Assembly: GCA_013813825.1 (NCBI GenBank)
Contig: JACCRA010000748.1
Coordinates: 1 to 7,451, forward strand
Direction of reading: 5' to 3'
DNA length: 7,451 bases
DNA from: Pyrinomonadaceae bacterium
GTDB taxonomy: Bacteria > Acidobacteriota > Blastocatellia > Pyrinomonadales > Pyrinomonadaceae
In this document: piece after piece, positions 1 through 5,469 of the stretch
Layout: each line of letters opens with the position of its first letter
How positions within the stretch are numbered: the first letter of the stretch is position 1
Made by a program: the position numbers and the translations under genes
The notes under the pieces: generated by a model
Databases searched by the model: none
Told to the model about the DNA's origin: nothing
Seen by the model: the letters and a program-made list of their open reading frames with translations, nothing else

Positions 1-177
1 CCGGGAGTCTTCCGCGCGGTAATCCTGATTCGTGAGCGCGTAGTAGAGCAACGGATTTCCGTTGACGAGTCGTTCCTCTTGCAAAGTCATACCGAGCTTT
101 TCGAGCACGCCGCCCGAAATGACATGAGGCTTGTCAGCCGTCGCCATGACTCACGCCACTTTGAGGCGGTCAAATAA
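1..177 (-). pseudogene. C-terminal fragment of a disrupted GNAT acetyltransferase (continues beyond window)
   Basis: This is the 3' part of the acetyltransferase gene whose 5' part lies at 979-1323. Read from 177 in the frame of the upstream part it gives LFDRLKVA, a TGA stop (151-153), then V and an open frame from ATG 145-147 to the window edge (49 codons). That frame contains SGGVLEKLGM, followed by a segment ending in YYALTNQDY. In RimJ/RimL-type GNATs (Acetyltransf_3) the pattern N-x-A-S-x-x-V-L-E-K-L-G-M followed by a strand ending in YYAL is the normal C-terminus, which forms the last strands of the fold and part of the acetyl-CoA pocket. The TGA probably replaced an Arg codon (CGA), since ARVMATADKP would fit the family. 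The ATG at 147 could allow a short peptide but not an active enzyme. No stop codon is seen because the window ends. The assignment rests on motif recognition plus exact frame restoration when 178-978 is removed. Confidence 0.8.
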
Positions 178-179
178 GT

Positions 180-202
180 TGTTCGGCGGAGCGCTGGATG
201 TA
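180..202 (+). repeat. Left terminal inverted repeat of the insertion
   Basis: The outer 10 bases, TGTTCGGCGG (180-189), are a perfect inverted match to 968-977. Allowing a one-base gap, the match continues to about 202 with 18 of 23 positions identical. The repeat begins two bases inside the point where homology to the acetyltransferase stops, as expected for an element end. Confidence 0.7.
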
Positions 203-210
203 CCACGCTC
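189..210. repeat. Subterminal hairpin at left end of the insertion
   Basis: GAGCG, a bulged C, TGG, a five-base loop (ATGTA), CCA and CGCTC form an 8-bp stem with one extrahelical base three pairs below the loop. It lies between the gene's stop codon and the element end. On the transcribed (minus) strand it is not followed by a T-run, so it is a poor terminator. A similar bulged hairpin occurs at 944-963. It could be a structure used in mobilisation, but stems this short can arise by chance. Confidence 0.45.
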
Positions 211-221
211 TTCCAATCTAT

Positions 222-848
222 TTATGAGCAGTTATAACAAGCGTCAGAACCCGAAACCGCAAAATTACTACAATGACGGCAGCGGGTCTTACGAGAGCTT
301 AGGCCGGTGAGACCTTCTCTTTTCGCATTTGGACATTCAACCTGCTGTAGTTGAGAATCCGTTACGTTACTTCTTTCCACATGAGGAGTGCCACCAAGAT
401 AGCGGCTTATCGCTTCCTGTTTTCTGCGCTCAATTCTAGCTGTCTCCGCCTTAATCTCGGCTTCTCTTTCACGCCTAGCTATTTGTGCAAGGCTTCGCTT
501 CTTTGCAATTTCAGCCTTCTTCACGGCTTTCTGGTCAAAGTGCTTTTGTATTGTTTCCCTGACCGTTTTCTCAATCAAAGATTTCAGCGCAGCAGAATTG
601 ACGCGAATATGATTGACGAGACTATTTGCTTCAGCCTGTTTCGCTTTTATCTCGCTCTGCTTTTTTCTAGCCTGATCTAGCTCTTTAATCCGGTGCTTGA
701 CCCTATGCTGTAACCAAGAGGCGCGCGGCATACGGCGGAAATTCAACTCATGCATGACAGTATGGAGGGAATCTAGCGAATCCCAACTATTCTTTACGAC
801 TGCTCCAAGCTCACCAATGCTGCTTTTGAAGTATAGCCTGTCATTCAT
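222..848 (-). CDS. Unknown Lys/Glu-rich helical protein with C-terminal four-Cys zinc knuckle (cargo of insertion)
   Basis: The gene encodes 208 residues from ATG 846-848. The open frame extends to a TTG at 923 directly after a TAG, but nothing resembling a ribosome site precedes that TTG, whereas AAGGA (857-861) sits 8 nt before the ATG. Residues 1-45 look globular (MNDRLYFKSSIGELG, later WDSLDSLHTVMHELNFRR). Residues about 50-150 are rich in K, R, E, A and Q, without prolines, and predict a long helix or coiled coil. The C-terminus is CRHC-x10-CYNC (Cys190, 193, 204, 207), a CX2C-X10-CX2C zinc knuckle. There is no signal peptide, membrane segment, or DDE, HUH or recombinase motif that I can see. 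The basic helical part plus zinc knuckle could bind nucleic acid, but this is only inference. Base composition is clearly more AT-rich than in neighbouring genes, consistent with transfer. It is the only cargo of the insertion and I do not recognise its family. Confidence 0.75.
   Translation of the reverse strand: MNDRLYFKSSIGELGAVVKNSWDSLDSLHTVMHELNFRRMPRASWLQHRVKHRIKELDQARKKQSEIKAKQAEANSLVNHIRVNSAALKSLIEKTVRETIQKHFDQKAVKKAEIAKKRSLAQIARREREAEIKAETARIERRKQEAISRYLGGTPHVERSNVTDSQLQQVECPNAKREGLTGLSSRKTRCRHCSNFAVSGSDACYNCS
327..346 (+). repeat. Direct repeat copy 1 (inside cargo gene)
   Basis: This 20-bp stretch matches 927-946 at 18 of 20 positions, with the first 11 bases (ATTTGGACATT) identical and a spacing of exactly 600 bp. 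Here it codes for part of the segment VECPNA in the cargo protein, just before the zinc knuckle. By a rough count such a match is unlikely but not impossible by chance in a window this size. Confidence 0.5.
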
Positions 849-856
849 CTGTCTTA

Positions 857-861
857 TCCTT
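857..861 (-). promoter_or_regulatory. Shine-Dalgarno AAGGA deciding the start of the cargo gene
   Basis: On the minus strand AAGGA is followed by an 8-nt spacer and ATG (848-846). It is the clearest ribosome binding site in the window. The operon genes to the right have weak or no such sites, so the cargo gene has a different translation-start style from its host neighbourhood. Confidence 0.7.
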
Positions 862-926
862 AATTCGGTAGGTCTTGAGGTCTCTGGAAGGATTGAGGTG
901 TGTCTAGCTGTCACCACTGACAACTA

Positions 927-946
927 ATTTGGACATTAAACTTGCT
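927..946 (+). repeat. Direct repeat copy 2 (upstream of cargo gene)
   Basis: This is the second copy of the 20-bp repeat (18 of 20 identical to 327-346). It overlaps the candidate -10 box and the likely transcription start of the cargo gene. A site repeated upstream of and within the same gene could be a binding site for a DNA-binding protein, perhaps the cargo protein itself, or a trace of an internal duplication. Confidence 0.5.
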
Positions 947-961
947 TACAGTCTATGTCAA
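933..961 (-). promoter_or_regulatory. Candidate sigma70-type promoter for the insertion's gene
   Basis: On the minus strand a perfect TTGACA (956-961) is separated by 17 bp from TAATGT (933-938), a poor -10 match (3 of 6 to TATAAT). Transcription would start around 920-926 and run into the cargo gene at 848. The -35 box lies inside the right terminal region of the element, so the insert would carry its own promoter wherever it lands. The -10 box overlaps the direct repeat at 927-946. Confidence 0.4.
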
Positions 962-963
962 GC
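944..963. repeat. Subterminal hairpin at right end of the insertion
   Basis: On the minus strand GCTT, a bulged G, ACA, a five-base loop (TAGAC), TGT and AAGC form a 7-bp stem. The layout matches the left-end hairpin: one extrahelical base three pairs below a five-base loop, close inside the inverted terminus. The stem sequences themselves differ. It includes part of the TTGACA box. Confidence 0.4.
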
Positions 964-977
964 GAAGCCGCCGAACA
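954..977 (-). repeat. Right terminal inverted repeat of the insertion
   Basis: Read on the minus strand from 977 inward it begins TGTTCGGCGG, identical over 10 bases to the left end at 180-189, with weaker similarity to 954. The acetyltransferase frame crosses this terminus and picks up five or six foreign residues (M/FGGFA) before a TGA at 958-960. Confidence 0.7.
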
Positions 978-1323
978 TGTATTGAAGAATGCATTGTGCG
1001 CTTTCCGTCGCCAGCCCCTGCCCCCGGTGCGACGGCGCTATGGAGAACAGCAGGTCGGGATGGATGACAGTCTCACACAGGCCACTGACGCCGCGAAATT
1101 CGCCGTCAGTGCGGTCGGCCAGAAGCCACAGGCCATAGCCGGCTTGTTGAAAAGAAGCGACACTCGCTATCACAAACTTCTCGACCGTTTCTCGATCAAT
1201 CACCCGGTCGTCAAACAGGTAGCGCCTGACTGCCGGCTCCGTCCAATGGCCTAAGAGCAACTCAACATCCGTATCGGTGCAAGGTCGGAGTTCGAGACGT
1301 GCTGATTGCAGCAGGTATTCCAT
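958..1323 (-). pseudogene. N-terminal fragment of GNAT (RimJ/RimL-type) acetyltransferase, truncated by insertion
   Basis: The open frame encodes 121 residues, of which 1-115 are genuine acetyltransferase sequence and the last six come from the inserted element. Recognisable features are the N-terminal strand and helix typical of Acetyltransf_3 proteins (ARLELRPCTDTDVELLLGHW), the EPAVRRYL segment, a central FRGVSGL strand, and the acetyl-CoA pyrophosphate loop HRGQGLATE at about residues 98-106 (R/Q-x-x-G-x-G/A). The family is usually about 170-185 residues. Here the last third is missing and lies beyond the insertion at 1-177. Rejoined, the enzyme would be at least 174 residues. The intact protein would have transferred an acetyl group from acetyl-CoA to an amine, but the substrate cannot be read from sequence. 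ATG 1321-1323 starts 45 bp after the phosphatase stop, so it was probably the last gene of the operon. AAGGA is present but far upstream (about 16 nt). The fragment is unlikely to be active. Confidence 0.85.
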
Positions 1324-1368
1324 GACTCAACTTACAACATCCTTCGTAATCAAGCTCTCCCCGCTGGC

Positions 1369-3132
1369 TTATCCCAGCCGCTTGACGATCACGAGCGTGA
1401 TATCGTCCACCGAATCCGTTCCTTGTGCGAACTTCGTTAAGGCGGATTCGATCTTGTCGCGGATGCTGGCGGCGGAGGATTCGAGGTTGCGGGAGACCAC
1501 GTCGTAGAGACGCAGGGGGCCGAACTCTTCGCCAGCGATGTTTTGGGTTTCGGTGACGCCGTCGGAGTAGATGACGAGCGAATCGCCGGGCTGCAACTGC
1601 GTGCGGCCTTCGCGATAGGCGAAGTCGGGCATGATCCCTAAAGGGATACCGCCCGCGCCGAGTTGTTCCATCGTGCCGCCGGAATGGGCGATGATCGGCG
1701 GGTTGTGGCCGGCGTTCAAAAACGTCAGCACGCCGGTCTTCGGATCAAGTTTAGCGAAGAAGAGGGTGACGAAGCGGTTCGCGGGAATCGTCTCGGCGAG
1801 GTAGCGGTTGACGATTGAAATCGTTTCGGTGAGGGTCTTGTGTGTCGCGGCCTGCGCGTGGATCGCGGCGTGGAGCGAGGACATCATCAAAGCGGCGGAA
1901 GTGCCTTTGCCGGACACGTCGCCGAGCGCGACGATGATCTCGCCGTCCGGGCGCTCGATGAAGTCGTAGTAATCGCCCCCGATCTCGTAGCAGGGAAAGC
2001 TGATGCCTTGTAGTTCGTAGCCGGGCACGACGGGCGACGCGGTTGGCTGAAAGCGTTGCTGAATCTCGCGCGCCAGTTGCAATTCTCGCTCTAACCGCTC
2101 GCGGTCGAGTTGTTCTTCGACGAGGCGCGCGTTCTCGACGCGGATCGCGGCGACGGAGGCGAGCGTCGTCAAGACTGTCAGGTGATCGCCGGTGAAGCGG
2201 GCTTCGGCCAACGGCGAGTCAGCGTAGATGATGCCGAAGATTTTATCGCTGACGCCGAGCGGGACGGCGAGCACGGAGCGGATGCCCTGAATCGTCATCG
2301 TGCTCGACATAAAGCGCGGGTCGTGTTGCGCGTCGGAGGTGAGGATCGATTCGCCCTGCCCGACCACTTTCTCGATGATCGTGCGGCTGACGCGAATCTC
2401 GCCCACGTCCGAATGGCTATCGCGCACTTGGGCGACGCGCACCTTCAAGTCCTGCGAAGTCTCGTCGCGCAGCATGATCAAGCATCGTTCCGCCGGAACG
2501 GCCTCGAAGACAAGCGCGACTACCTGCCGCAAAATTTCATCAAGCGTCGCCGGGGCCAAGAGCGTGACGCTGACCTTGCTGATCAGCGCCAGCAGATCGC
2601 CGTGCGGCTGGCTGACGGCGGTTGGCTGCGGCGACGCCGTCGTGACGCGCTGCGCCGATGGTGGTGGCGAGGCCCCGCCGGCCGTCGGCCGCGACATGGG
2701 GATCGGGCCGGAGCTTTGCGTGCGCGCGCCCTCGATGGCTTCAAGTAAACCCGAAGTTGTGTGCGCCCCCGAATTCAAGGAGATGGTGGCTTCCGGCAAC
2801 GCGCCTGTCCCGTCGTGAATCATCGTCGCCATTGCGCTGATTGACTGATAGCGAAATTCGATCTCGGTCTCGCCGATCTGGACCACCCCGCCCGGCACGA
2901 GCGGCACCGAGCCGTCCACGCGCCCGCCGTTGTAGAGCGTGCCGTTGGCCGATCCCAAATCCTGTAAAAAATACTGGTCCCCTTCGCGCCGCACTTCGGC
3001 GTGGACGCGCGAGGCAAACGGATCGGGGATGCACACGTCGTTGCGCGCCGAACGGCCAATCGTGATCCGCAGCCGTCCCAGCGGGAACGTGTCGGAAGCG
3101 CGGTCGGGGTAGGTGACAATGAGTTCAGGCAT
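1369..3132 (-). CDS. FHA-GAF-SpoIIE serine/threonine phosphatase (RsbU-like PP2C)
   Basis: This is a 587-residue soluble protein. Residues 22-96 form an FHA domain that binds phosphothreonine peptides: GRS at 26-28, SRVH at 41-44 and SANG at 61-64 are the conserved contacts. Residues 97-178 are a Pro/Ser/Thr-rich linker. Residues about 180-335 form a GAF domain, a small-molecule or redox sensor, followed by a charged coiled-coil (338-362) that commonly links sensors to this phosphatase type. Residues 380-587 form a SpoIIE-type PP2C domain with all metal-binding motifs present: GGDYYDF (385-391), GDVSGKG (404-410), YSDGVTE (522-528) and DDITLV (576-581), plus NAGHNPP (473-479). It should therefore be an active Mn/Mg-dependent phosphatase removing phosphate from Ser or Thr. 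It lies 75 bp after the TPR gene and is the natural counterpart of the kinase at 5470-7419. The start has no good ribosome site, but its leader matches that of the kinase gene. Substrates may be the kinase, the scaffold, or an anti-sigma antagonist as in RsbU systems; the last is inference. Confidence 0.93.
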   Translation of the reverse strand: MPELIVTYPDRASDTFPLGRLRITIGRSARNDVCIPDPFASRVHAEVRREGDQYFLQDLGSANGTLYNGGRVDGSVPLVPGGVVQIGETEIEFRYQSISAMATMIHDGTGALPEATISLNSGAHTTSGLLEAIEGARTQSSGPIPMSRPTAGGASPPPSAQRVTTASPQPTAVSQPHGDLLALISKVSVTLLAPATLDEILRQVVALVFEAVPAERCLIMLRDETSQDLKVRVAQVRDSHSDVGEIRVSRTIIEKVVGQGESILTSDAQHDPRFMSSTMTIQGIRSVLAVPLGVSDKIFGIIYADSPLAEARFTGDHLTVLTTLASVAAIRVENARLVEEQLDRERLERELQLAREIQQRFQPTASPVVPGYELQGISFPCYEIGGDYYDFIERPDGEIIVALGDVSGKGTSAALMMSSLHAAIHAQAATHKTLTETISIVNRYLAETIPANRFVTLFFAKLDPKTGVLTFLNAGHNPPIIAHSGGTMEQLGAGGIPLGIMPDFAYREGRTQLQPGDSLVIYSDGVTETQNIAGEEFGPLRLYDVVSRNLESSAASIRDKIESALTKFAQGTDSVDDITLVIVKRLG

Positions 3133-3142
3133 AGTCTTTAAG
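3128..3142 (-). promoter_or_regulatory. Leader/start motif shared with the kinase gene
   Basis: The minus strand reads CTTAAAGACTATGCC, where ATG is the phosphatase start. The kinase gene has CTTAAAGATGATGCC at 7415-7429, identical at 13 of 15 positions, and both lie directly after a period-7 repeat. AAAGA is only a weak Shine-Dalgarno. The motif may reflect a shared origin of the two leaders or a shared translation signal. Confidence 0.45.
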
Positions 3143-3206
3143 TGATAAGTGCTGAGTGTTGAGGGCTGAGTAAAAGCATTTGTCCTCTAACCCAGTACTC
3201 ATCACT
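3141..3206. repeat. Period-7 repeat with inverted arms between TPR and phosphatase genes
   Basis: On the plus strand five heptamers follow one another from 3141 to 3175: AGTGATA, AGTGCTG, AGTGTTG, AGGGCTG, AGTAAAA. An inverted counterpart at 3193-3206 reads AGTGATG AGTACTG on the minus strand and matches 3141-3154 at 12 of 14 positions, so the transcript could fold back over the gap. It fills nearly the whole 75-bp intergenic space. Comparable short tandem heptamer repeats are known from gene gaps in cyanobacteria; the mechanism that spreads them is unclear. There is no T-run, so a terminator is unlikely. Confidence 0.7.
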
Positions 3207-3207
3207 G

Positions 3208-4839
3208 TTATTGATTCCTTCGTTTGTCGTATTCCTTACCGAGCCGCTCTTCGTAGCCGCGCGCTTGGTTGGAGAAGCGGCCGGCGCGGGCGTGCTGGAA
3301 ATAGTTGAGGGCGGCGACCAGTTCGGCGCGGCTCAATTTTTTCGGCTCGCGGTTTTCGGCCATGCTGAGGCCGAGGTAATAATAAGCGTCGGCGTGGCCG
3401 GCGGCGGCGGCGGCGCGAAATTCGGCGAGCGCCGCCCCACGATTCGCCGCCCAGAGACTCGCGCCGCGCTCGTATCGCGCGACGGGCGAAAGCTGTTGCC
3501 GCTCCGGCGTCTCGACAGGATTTGGCTGCGTCGTGATGGGGACCGGCGGTGCGACTCCCGTGGCAACAGCGGCAGGCGGCTGTCCGGCAGTTGCGCCGCT
3601 GGTGGGCGGCTCGTCCGTGTGCCCGGCGCGCTTGTCGTTTTCGTCAACCGCGCTGTCAGCCAGTTGTGCCAAGCGTCTGCGGCTTAAGCTCGCGATATCG
3701 CCGTTCGCGGATGAAGCGAGGCGTTGATAGACGGAATGAGCTTCGGCCGGGCGTCCCGAAAGGCGCAAGGCATCAGCATATGACAACTGCGTGCGCGTAT
3801 CCGGCGGCGTGCCGTTCGTCGTTATGTTAGCGAGCAATCGTTCGTAACTGCTGACGGCTTCGCGATACAACCCTTCGGCGAACTGTGTCGTCACCAACTG
3901 CTGCCAGCTTTCCGCATCGTTTGGTTCGAGGCCGACCACCGATTGGAAGGCGGCGATGGCCTCGCCGCGCGAGCCGCGCGCGAGCAGCAACCGCGCCAGA
4001 CGGCGATAGGCTTCGGCGTTCGCCGCGTCGAGACCAACTGCTTCGCGCAGACGCGCGAGCGCCCCCTCCATATCGCCCGCCGCGAGCAACTGATCGGCTT
4101 CCGCAATTTTATCCCGCGACAGTTGCCCCGGATCGGCCACTGGACCGGCGGGGACCGCGGTTTCCGCGCCGTTTCCGGTCAAGAGCGTCGGTTGCTGCCG
4201 TAGCGAGCGCGTGAGATACCAGACGCCGAACACGCCCGCGCCCAAACTCAGCATGAGCAGTGCGATCAACAACGCGCCCAGCCACACGCGTGGCGCGCGC
4301 CGCTCCACCGCCCGCGCGCTGCTGCTCCCACTGCCGCCAAGCACGGGCGGCGCGGCGTCAGCAGATGGTCGTCCGGCCGTTGCGCTCGCAGTCGTCAGCG
4401 CCGGATGCCACACGGGGACGGTGACGAGCGTCTCTTCACCGTCGTCATCGTCGCCATCCGGTCGGACGAAGTCGGGCGTCTTGAGAAACGCTTCGAGATC
4501 GGGATCGTTTTCCGGCGTGACGACATGACCGTACTCGTCCGCGAGGAACGGCTGCCCGGCAGCCAACTGGGCATCAAGATCGAAGCTGGCTTTGTCAGGC
4601 TCTCCCCGCTCGAAGGCGTCACTTGAATCAGAGCCGTGATGGTGGGCAGAATTCAGCGCGGAGTCGGCGGGTAAGGGCGCGGCAGGTAGCGGGATCGTGG
4701 CGGCCAGTGGCGAAATGGTTGCGCCGCCGAGATTCTGATCGGTCGCGCCCCGCCGCAGGATGGCCCCGCCGCAGTGGCGGCAGAAGCGCGCCTTCTCCGG
4801 CGTCATCGTTCCACAACTGGGACAGAACTGTTGTGCCAT
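3208..4839 (-). CDS. Zinc-ribbon, single-TM, TPR/Sel1-repeat protein (likely membrane scaffold)
   Basis: The gene encodes 543 residues from ATG 4837-4839. The open frame reaches ATG 4860, but that start would overlap the RDD gene by 20 nt and add seven residues ahead of an otherwise typical MAQQFCPSCG start. Residues 6-23 form a zinc ribbon (Cys6, 9, 20, 23; CX2C-X10-CX2C). A low-complexity region rich in Ala, Pro, Ser and Asp follows, with an acidic run DDDD near 130. One hydrophobic segment at about 184-210 follows RRAPR, so the N-terminus should be cytoplasmic and the C-terminus outside. Residues about 245-345 hold two to three TPR-like helical repeats (AGDMEGALARLREAVGLDAANAEAYRRLA and the next units). 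After a Pro/Thr-rich linker comes a Sel1-like pair (about 453-530, containing AAGHADAYYYLGLSMAEN). TPR and Sel1 repeats bind proteins, so a scaffold or assembly role at the membrane is inferred. The start lies 1 nt after the RDD stop (TAAAATG), which indicates coupled translation. The exact partner is unknown. Confidence 0.85.
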   Translation of the reverse strand: MAQQFCPSCGTMTPEKARFCRHCGGAILRRGATDQNLGGATISPLAATIPLPAAPLPADSALNSAHHHGSDSSDAFERGEPDKASFDLDAQLAAGQPFLADEYGHVVTPENDPDLEAFLKTPDFVRPDGDDDDGEETLVTVPVWHPALTTASATAGRPSADAAPPVLGGSGSSSARAVERRAPRVWLGALLIALLMLSLGAGVFGVWYLTRSLRQQPTLLTGNGAETAVPAGPVADPGQLSRDKIAEADQLLAAGDMEGALARLREAVGLDAANAEAYRRLARLLLARGSRGEAIAAFQSVVGLEPNDAESWQQLVTTQFAEGLYREAVSSYERLLANITTNGTPPDTRTQLSYADALRLSGRPAEAHSVYQRLASSANGDIASLSRRRLAQLADSAVDENDKRAGHTDEPPTSGATAGQPPAAVATGVAPPVPITTQPNPVETPERQQLSPVARYERGASLWAANRGAALAEFRAAAAAGHADAYYYLGLSMAENREPKKLSRAELVAALNYFQHARAGRFSNQARGYEERLGKEYDKRRNQ

Positions 4840-4840
4840 T

Positions 4841-5428
4841 TTACTCGCGCGCCAACTCATCGGGGACGCGCCCGCCGATTCGTCGAGAGGGGCGATGCAC
4901 GACCACCACCGCAGTGCCGCCGATTAGATCGTGCAACGCGCGCCCGTCGGCGTGAAAGATCGCGACGGCGAACCCGACGCCCAGCGTGGCGATTGAGAGG
5001 AGATAACCGATTGTCTGCCGCAGCAGCACGTTGACGACGCCGGGCGCGCTTCCGTCGCGGCGCACCAACTGCAAACCGGTGGCCCACTTGCCGGCGGTCT
5101 GCCCCGCCAACAATGGCAGCACTATGAAGTTTATGGCAGCGACGGCGAGCGCGCTCAAGTATCCGCCGTTAATCAAGGCATTCTCCTGCAAATTGCCGCC
5201 GCCGAACATGCGCGAAAAGATCGTCGCGGCGGCGATGATGCCGGCCAGCAGTATGTAATCAATGAGCATCGCCCCGCAACGCAAAGCGAACGGCGCACGC
5301 CGCGCATGCAATTCCCCGGCGCTGAAAATTTCCCGCCGGCCACGACGTCGGCTACCGCGACGCTTGACTGTGGTGGCTGCTACTGCCGCCGCGCTGCCCC
5401 GTCCCGCTCGTTCAATCCGTGCTGTCAT
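4841..5428 (-). CDS. RDD-family integral membrane protein
   Basis: This 195-residue protein has a strongly basic N-terminus (residues 1-45, with VKRRGSRRRGRR) followed by an RDD domain. Family marks are Arg50 and Asp57 at the first membrane segment (LRCGAMLIDYILLAG), the QTAGKWATGLQLVRRDG segment after the second (about 110-126), LRQTIGYLL before the third, and HDLIGGT near 165-171. Three hydrophobic segments are visible at about 53-72, 90-109 and 138-159. RDD proteins have few assigned functions; some have been linked to ion transport or exchange. It lies between the kinase and the TPR protein and overlaps neither. The basic tail could be a cytoplasmic interaction or regulatory region, possibly for the kinase, by inference. 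ATG 5426-5428 has no Shine-Dalgarno; a heptamer repeat occupies that position. A later start (Met53) would cut into the conserved domain, so the long start is kept. Confidence 0.88.
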   Translation of the reverse strand: MTARIERAGRGSAAAVAATTVKRRGSRRRGRREIFSAGELHARRAPFALRCGAMLIDYILLAGIIAAATIFSRMFGGGNLQENALINGGYLSALAVAAINFIVLPLLAGQTAGKWATGLQLVRRDGSAPGVVNVLLRQTIGYLLSIATLGVGFAVAIFHADGRALHDLIGGTAVVVVHRPSRRIGGRVPDELARE

Positions 5429-5433
5429 GAATT

Positions 5434-5466
5434 AGCTATCAGCTATCAGCTATCAACTGATAGCTG
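5434..5466. repeat. Period-7 repeat ending in a perfect hairpin between kinase and RDD genes
   Basis: AGCTATC is repeated three times (5434-5454). The last copy forms one arm of a perfect 9-bp inverted repeat, CAGCTATCA (5447-5455), with a two-base loop and TGATAGCTG (5458-5466). It starts four bases after the kinase stop (5470-5472) and ends just before the RDD start, so it takes the place of a ribosome binding site. Only the plus strand has a TTTT run after the hairpin (5467-5470), so it is not a terminator for the operon. A stem here could set the kinase to RDD expression ratio or mark a transcript end; that is inference. Confidence 0.75.
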
Positions 5467-5469
5467 TTT

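Larger units (their letters stand above)
178..978. mobile_element. About 800-bp insertion with inverted termini, splitting a GNAT gene
   Basis: The segment interrupts the acetyltransferase between codon 115 (Tyr, TAC at 979-981) and the next family-consistent codon (TTA, 175-177). Taking out 178-978 (801 bp, 267 codons) rejoins the halves in frame as ILQY-LFDRLKVA, with the spacing expected for this fold. The ends are inverted repeats: TGTTCGGCGG at 180-189 is exactly complementary to 968-977, with weaker similarity inward to about 202 and 954. Sampled lines inside have 38-48% GC against about 60-67% in the flanking operon. The cargo is one gene (222-848) with its own promoter-like sequence and ribosome binding site. 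A target duplication is at best 2 bp (GT at 178-179 and 979-980). No transposase is recognisable, so the element is either mobilised in trans or of a type I do not know. Exact borders are uncertain by a few bases. Confidence 0.75.

Noticed and set aside
1..147. Independent small gene starting at ATG 147
   Set aside because: Its sequence is the C-terminal part of a GNAT fold and it lines up in frame with the truncated gene across the insertion, so a remnant explains it better.
351..680. Plus-strand open frame of 109 codons opposite the cargo gene
   Set aside because: Its Leu/Phe/Ser/Cys-rich sequence is what the complement of a Lys/Glu-rich coiled-coil gives. The minus strand has the good ribosome site and zinc knuckle.
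849..923. Longer start (TTG at 923) for the cargo gene
   Set aside because: It follows directly on a TAG stop with no Shine-Dalgarno, while AAGGA with 8-nt spacing precedes ATG 848. The candidate promoter would also place the transcript start at about this point.
178..978. Integron gene cassette with an attC site
   Set aside because: The GTTCGGC/GCCGAAC ends and bulged hairpins recall attC, but the two halves flank the gene at opposite ends instead of forming one site, the core lacks the GTTRRRY consensus, and no integrase is present. It stays a distant alternative.
2110..2748. Plus-strand open frame of 212 codons opposite the phosphatase gene
   Set aside because: It lies fully antisense to a well-supported GAF/phosphatase gene. 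Its composition is that of a high-GC shadow frame (Arg/Asp/Ala-rich) and it has no recognisable domain or ribosome site.
3141..3206. CRISPR-like array
   Set aside because: The repeats are 7 bp, adjacent and degenerate, with no spacers and no cas genes.
3211..3687. Plus-strand open frame of 158 codons opposite the TPR gene
   Set aside because: It is an antisense shadow of the TPR/Sel1 coding region, with no domain and Gly/Arg-rich low complexity.
5447..5466. Rho-independent terminator after the kinase gene
   Set aside because: The hairpin is perfect, but on the minus strand, where transcription runs, there is no T-run after it. TTTT lies only on the plus-strand side, and the next gene begins 19 bases later.
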